Part shown: positions 61,015 to 64,000 of the stretch, piece by piece | How the letters are laid out: every line of letters begins with the position of its first letter | How positions within the stretch are numbered: position 1 is the stretch's first letter | From: Notospermus geniculatus | Taxonomy: Eukaryota; Nemertea; Pilidiophora; Heteronemertea; Lineidae | Assembly (NCBI GenBank): GCA_002633025.1 | Contig: NMRB01001552.1 | Span: 76,929 to 140,928 of the forward strand | Length of the DNA: 64,000 nt | Direction of reading: 5' to 3' | Notes under the pieces: model-generated | What the model saw: the letters and a program-made list of their open reading frames with translations, nothing else | Databases searched by the model: none | Told to the model about the DNA's origin: nothing | Translations under genes and position numbers: made by a program

Positions 61015-61250
61015 CAGTGGCGGATCCAGGAGTTGTCGAACAGGGGGGCGTGGAATGGGCAACCCCCATTCCCTGAGCCCCGATTTTTGGGTAAAAGTGC
61101 CGGAAATGCGATTTCCTGGCACCTGGGCAGGCCAAATTGAACTTTCTTTTTACTGAAAATCAGGGGTCTGATTATATGCCATCCAAAATTTTTGCTGCTT
61201 GGCGGCTGAACGGGGACGGGCACGCCCCCCCCCCCTTGGATCCGCCACTG
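61015..61250. repeat. hAT-like MITE (CAGTGGCGGATCCAGG)
   Basis: Termini CAGTGGCGGATCCAGG and CCTTGGATCCGCCACTG are inverted. The interior has a poly-C tract at 61226-61237 and no transposase. Terminus type is known from hAT-superfamily elements. Confidence 0.7.
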
Positions 61251-61453
61251 CAGCGGAAGGTTATGGGAAAATATCTACCAATGTAATGAGGCTCCTAACG
61301 GTAACTCCATTAGGAGGAGTGATGCGGTCAAACATGCCGGCGACTGATCGCTGACAGTGTCTGATTTGTGTAACGTAGTGGAGAAAATCGGCACTGTTGT
61401 AGAGTTTGAGCTACGACGACAATCAGTTCATTCAAAATCTTTTAAATTCAGTT

Positions 61454-61628
61454 CAGGCGCGGATCCAGGGGAAGCACACCCGGCCCGTGCCCCTTCTATT
61501 TTGTGGAAAATCTTAAAAATTGACCGGGAAATTTCGAAATTTTGAAAAGATTTTAAAATTTGACCGAGGTTTTCCACGATGTGGGCTGGCTGTGCCCCCT
61601 CTTTCTCATGATTCTGGATCCGCCCCTG
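61454..61628. repeat. hAT-like MITE (CAGGCGCGGATCCAGG)
   Basis: CAGGCGCGGATCCAGGGG at the left and TCTGGATCCGCCCCTG at the right, with an internal mirrored tract (GTGGAAAATCTTAAAAATTG / GATTTTAAAATTTGACCGAG). It ends about 40 bp downstream of the GPCR stop codon. Confidence 0.7.
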
Positions 61629-61666
61629 CAGTTGGTGGGTGATATTTTAAAAGACAGATCATCTGC

Positions 61667-62680
61667 TTACTTTCTGGTCCGTTTGCATCTCAACATATTG
61701 AAAAACGCCTGTCTGAATTGTCTCCCGCAAATACAATAAAGGATAAAATTACTGCTGTGATTCAGAGTTTTGAGAAATTCAACTGGCTGCCTCATTAAGT
61801 TCGCCCCGGAAGATATAATTGATCGACGTCCGTCCGGCGTAAATGTGGGAGTTAGAGCAACTACTGCTTGTTGTATAGCAAGTGGAGAAACAAGCAGCAA
61901 GAATGCCACACTCACAGTCAACAACATGACAGTCATACTGTTGAGGCTCTTGGTAGACGATCCTCCTGAATTCTGTAATTGTCTCCGTTTGTTCCGACTT
62001 TTGATGACGTTAAACAGGATGGAGATGTTGCAGAAGATGATGAAGATGAACGGGAGGCAGAAGGAAACAATGCCGTTGAGAAAAAGACCAGCATGATAAA
62101 GTTGATCCGATGTCTGAACATCAATAGAATCTAAATGTTGACAAAATCCATTTCTTGGATACCGGTAATCGATTCGTTTGAGGAGGTGTTGACCAAAAGC
62201 AGCAAAATGCATCATTAACACAATCATGATGGCAACAAATGTCCATTTTCTCGTACAGATGACCATGGCCTTCAAAGGGTATGTAACAGATATCCATCTT
62301 TCAAGAGTGATCAGAACGACCATCCAATGAGAAAAGGATGGGACGGTGACAGAGAAAAATTGGTAGAGAGGACAGGCTGCCTCAGTCCATGTATCAAAAG
62401 AGAACAAACTACCAAAATGTGCTAAAATTCTCTGCAGCGGTTCCAAAAAAAGGGAAGCTGTGTCAAATAAGGCAAGAACTATTAGTAATATTCTGGTTGA
62501 CTCCTGGCCAAACTTGCCAACACTTACCACTGCAATTGTTAGTGAATTTAATATTGTTCCCATTATAAAAAGTGCAGGTGTTAATTTTGCCATGAACTTC
62601 CTCATTGGGTACAGCATTAGCCACAAAGCGTACCGTGCACCACGGAAATCGTACTGAAAGTCATTCTCTTTTGTTGACAT
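61667..62680 (-). CDS. Class A GPCR, FMRFamide/neuropeptide-receptor-like
   Basis: 337 codons from the first ATG (62678-62680). The frame is open up to 62716 and is preceded by a good acceptor (TTTTTTATGATTTTAG, exon start 62719), so an upstream exon may supply the true start. Seven hydrophobic segments are visible. TM1 has NSLTIAV, TM2 LALFDTASLF, TM3 begins after AACPLY and ends LERWISVTYPLKA (ERW instead of DRY), ECL2 has a partner Cys (GFCQHLD), TM5 FCLPFIFIIF, TM6 LLLVSPLA in place of CWxP, TM7 NHSSNFILYCICG instead of NPxxY, then a basic helix 8 (RQFRQAF). This pattern is typical of FMRFamide-like peptide receptors of invertebrates. Plasma membrane; ligand unknown. It ends KRTRK then TAA, but a GTAAGC overlaps the stop and could be a donor. 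Confidence 0.9.
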   Translation of the reverse strand: MSTKENDFQYDFRGARYALWLMLYPMRKFMAKLTPALFIMGTILNSLTIAVVSVGKFGQESTRILLIVLALFDTASLFLEPLQRILAHFGSLFSFDTWTEAACPLYQFFSVTVPSFSHWMVVLITLERWISVTYPLKAMVICTRKWTFVAIMIVLMMHFAAFGQHLLKRIDYRYPRNGFCQHLDSIDVQTSDQLYHAGLFLNGIVSFCLPFIFIIFCNISILFNVIKSRNKRRQLQNSGGSSTKSLNSMTVMLLTVSVAFLLLVSPLAIQQAVVALTPTFTPDGRRSIISSGANLMRQPVEFLKTLNHSSNFILYCICGRQFRQAFFNMLRCKRTRK

Positions 62681-62719
62681 GGAAACTTTGCCTCCAGTTT
62701 CATAAATGCCGGCCACACC

Positions 62720-63418
62720 CTAAAATCATAAAAAATCAATTATTCATAAAAAGTTGTCAAAATGGACAACCTGCACTTGGGTTCTCATGTGTGTGAACAA
62801 GGTGACAGAAGTAGTGCATCCATCCCCGTGATCATCCGTGTGTACAATATATATCGCAGGCCGGGGGTGGACACAATTCATATTTAATGACAACATTAAA
62901 TATCACGAATTTATGTCCACACTAAATCAGCCAATCGCAGGCGAGTTTTTACGATGGATATAAAATCGCACTTCTAATTTAATGTCCACTCACTTCCGTC
63001 CAAAAGTCCTTATCCTAGTCTGGTTCCCTGACCTGCTGTATAATGACTCTGACTGATGGTGCGATACAGAGGTCAGGTAAACGCCGCCGTCAATACTGAT
63101 ATAAAAATAGAACATTAGCCATGCGCTTATGGCAAGCCGTTTGTTCATTATTTCCAGAAACTCAGTTTTTGTTCCAGAAACTAGGTTTCTGACTTCAAAA
63201 ACGAAGTTTCTGGTCCAAAAACTTAGTTTTTGGACATCTAACTAGTACTTTGGATCCAGAAACTTAGTTTCACTAGCAAAAAACTAAGATTCTGCACCAA
63301 AAATTAAGTTTCTGGACCAAAATCTTGGTTTCTGGACCAAAATCTTGGTTTCTGAAGGCCAGAAACTTGAAACTTAGTTTCTGGCCAAAAACTTAGTTTC
63401 TGCTTTCAAAAACACAGT
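62720..63418. repeat. Hairpin and TTAGTTTCTGG repeat tract
   Basis: About 62870-62925 is a small hairpin (GTGGACACAATTCATATTTA / TAAATATCACGAATTTATGTCCAC). From about 63155 to 63418 a degenerate short repeat, AAAAACTTAGTTTCTGG, recurs some 14-17 times with mixed orientation. No gene. Confidence 0.7.
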
Positions 63419-63990
63419 TAAGGGCGGCGCACACGAGCGACTAAATCTGGGCGACTGCCGACGAGACTGCCGACGGCGACGTCGCCGGCGACCGTCGGGT
63501 CCGAGGTCGCTGGCCGACCAGTCGCCCGACCATTTCAGTGAACCGTCCGCAAACGCGATGCGACGTCCGGAAGCGACTGAAGACGACGACCAGTCTGGCG
63601 ACACGTCGGGACCGTTTGCGGCCAAAAATGTGATCGTCTCTTTGTCGCCCGACAGATCGCCAAGTTCGTCGGCCTTGGCGACCAAAAATTCGCCGGTTTT
63701 GATTTTTAGTCTCCCTCGTGCGTTTGGTCGCTCACGGGCCTATTACATTTGGCGGGTTTTGGAACAATCAGAACGTCGATTACATTGTATCATGTGATCA
63801 CCAGCAACATATAAAACAAGAAAAAACTGAAAACCAAATTCTTTTCCACCATGGCTGTTTGCAGAAGACACGTTTTGGCCGTAATTTTGCTCGTGATGCG
63901 CCGCAGGCGCCGCCGGAGGCCTAGCGATTAGGTAAGAGACCACTGAGGCCGACCAGTAAAATCGACCAGTGCACCAAATGACCGCAAACG
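63419..63990. mobile_element. MITE-family element, left part, runs off window
   Basis: The left terminus AAGGGCGGCGCACACGAGCG matches both ends of 27356-27522. The interior is rich in CGACC/GGTCG words (GTCGCCGGCGACCG, CGACCAGTCGCCCGACC). No right terminus is seen before the window ends. Open frames here are by-products of the skewed composition. Confidence 0.6.
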
Positions 63991-64000
63991 ATGCGACTAC

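Larger units (their letters stand above)
58555..61666. other. Intergenic beyond the duplication; no clear gene
   Basis: Contains two small plus frames (59259-59483, 59529-59747) that read plausibly, for example FQRPSRQSWSDIVNWV, but lack splice or start support, plus a transposon-like CAGGGTGGCCCACAAAG terminus near 60045. The minisatellite at 60430-60780 and two hAT-like elements are listed separately. Confidence 0.5.

Noticed and set aside
63374-63797. Overlapping frames rich in Arg, Asp and Ser on both strands
   Set aside because: They arise from CGACC/GGTCG-rich sequence of a MITE-family element.

Overview
This is eukaryotic, intron-rich nuclear DNA from an animal, most likely an invertebrate deuterostome (amphioxus, acorn worm or echinoderm). 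The evidence is GT-AG split genes of metazoan families (an ADAMTS-like metalloprotease, a relaxin/insulin-family propeptide, a rhodopsin-class GPCR), polyA signals, many short hairpin elements, and very frequent TACATGTA and GTAGGCCTAC palindromes. The exact taxon is inference. The assembly is a draft: one 765-base N gap and five single-N joins.

Layout. 1-6.5 kb: a possible 3' exon of a plus-strand gene ending at a polyA signal near 969, two tRNA-Ser(GCU) genes on the minus strand, and several MITE-like hairpins. 6.56-7.90 kb (minus): an intronless DUSP/slingshot-like protein whose catalytic Cys is replaced by Ser, a likely pseudophosphatase. 14.16-24.0 kb (minus): a secreted ADAMTS-like reprolysin that I rebuilt as 15 phase-consistent exons plus a less certain last exon. 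It has a signal peptide, prodomain, HELGH zinc site, disintegrin/Cys-rich region and two six-cysteine CCGSC modules. 29.14-29.68 kb (minus): a compact two-exon gene for a 92-residue relaxin/insulin-superfamily precursor with the family's phase-1 intron. 61.67-62.68 kb (minus): a FMRFamide-receptor-like class A GPCR in one exon.

32.46-58.55 kb is a direct tandem duplication of a 12-14 kb unit. The copies differ by a 2.86 kb segment, a 762-bp TIR transposon with its empty site preserved in the other copy, minisatellite length, and 6-bp palindromic insertions (CATGTA, GGCCTA). About 2.1 kb is almost identical between copies while the flanks differ by several percent. Each copy holds one putative first coding exon (ATGGCGG start), disabled differently in each: a 2-bp deletion in one, a TGA in the other.

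The four clear genes do not form an operon. All lie on the minus strand and are separated by transposon-derived DNA. A peptide hormone, a peptide-type GPCR and an extracellular protease could belong to signalling biology, but nothing here shows that they act together.
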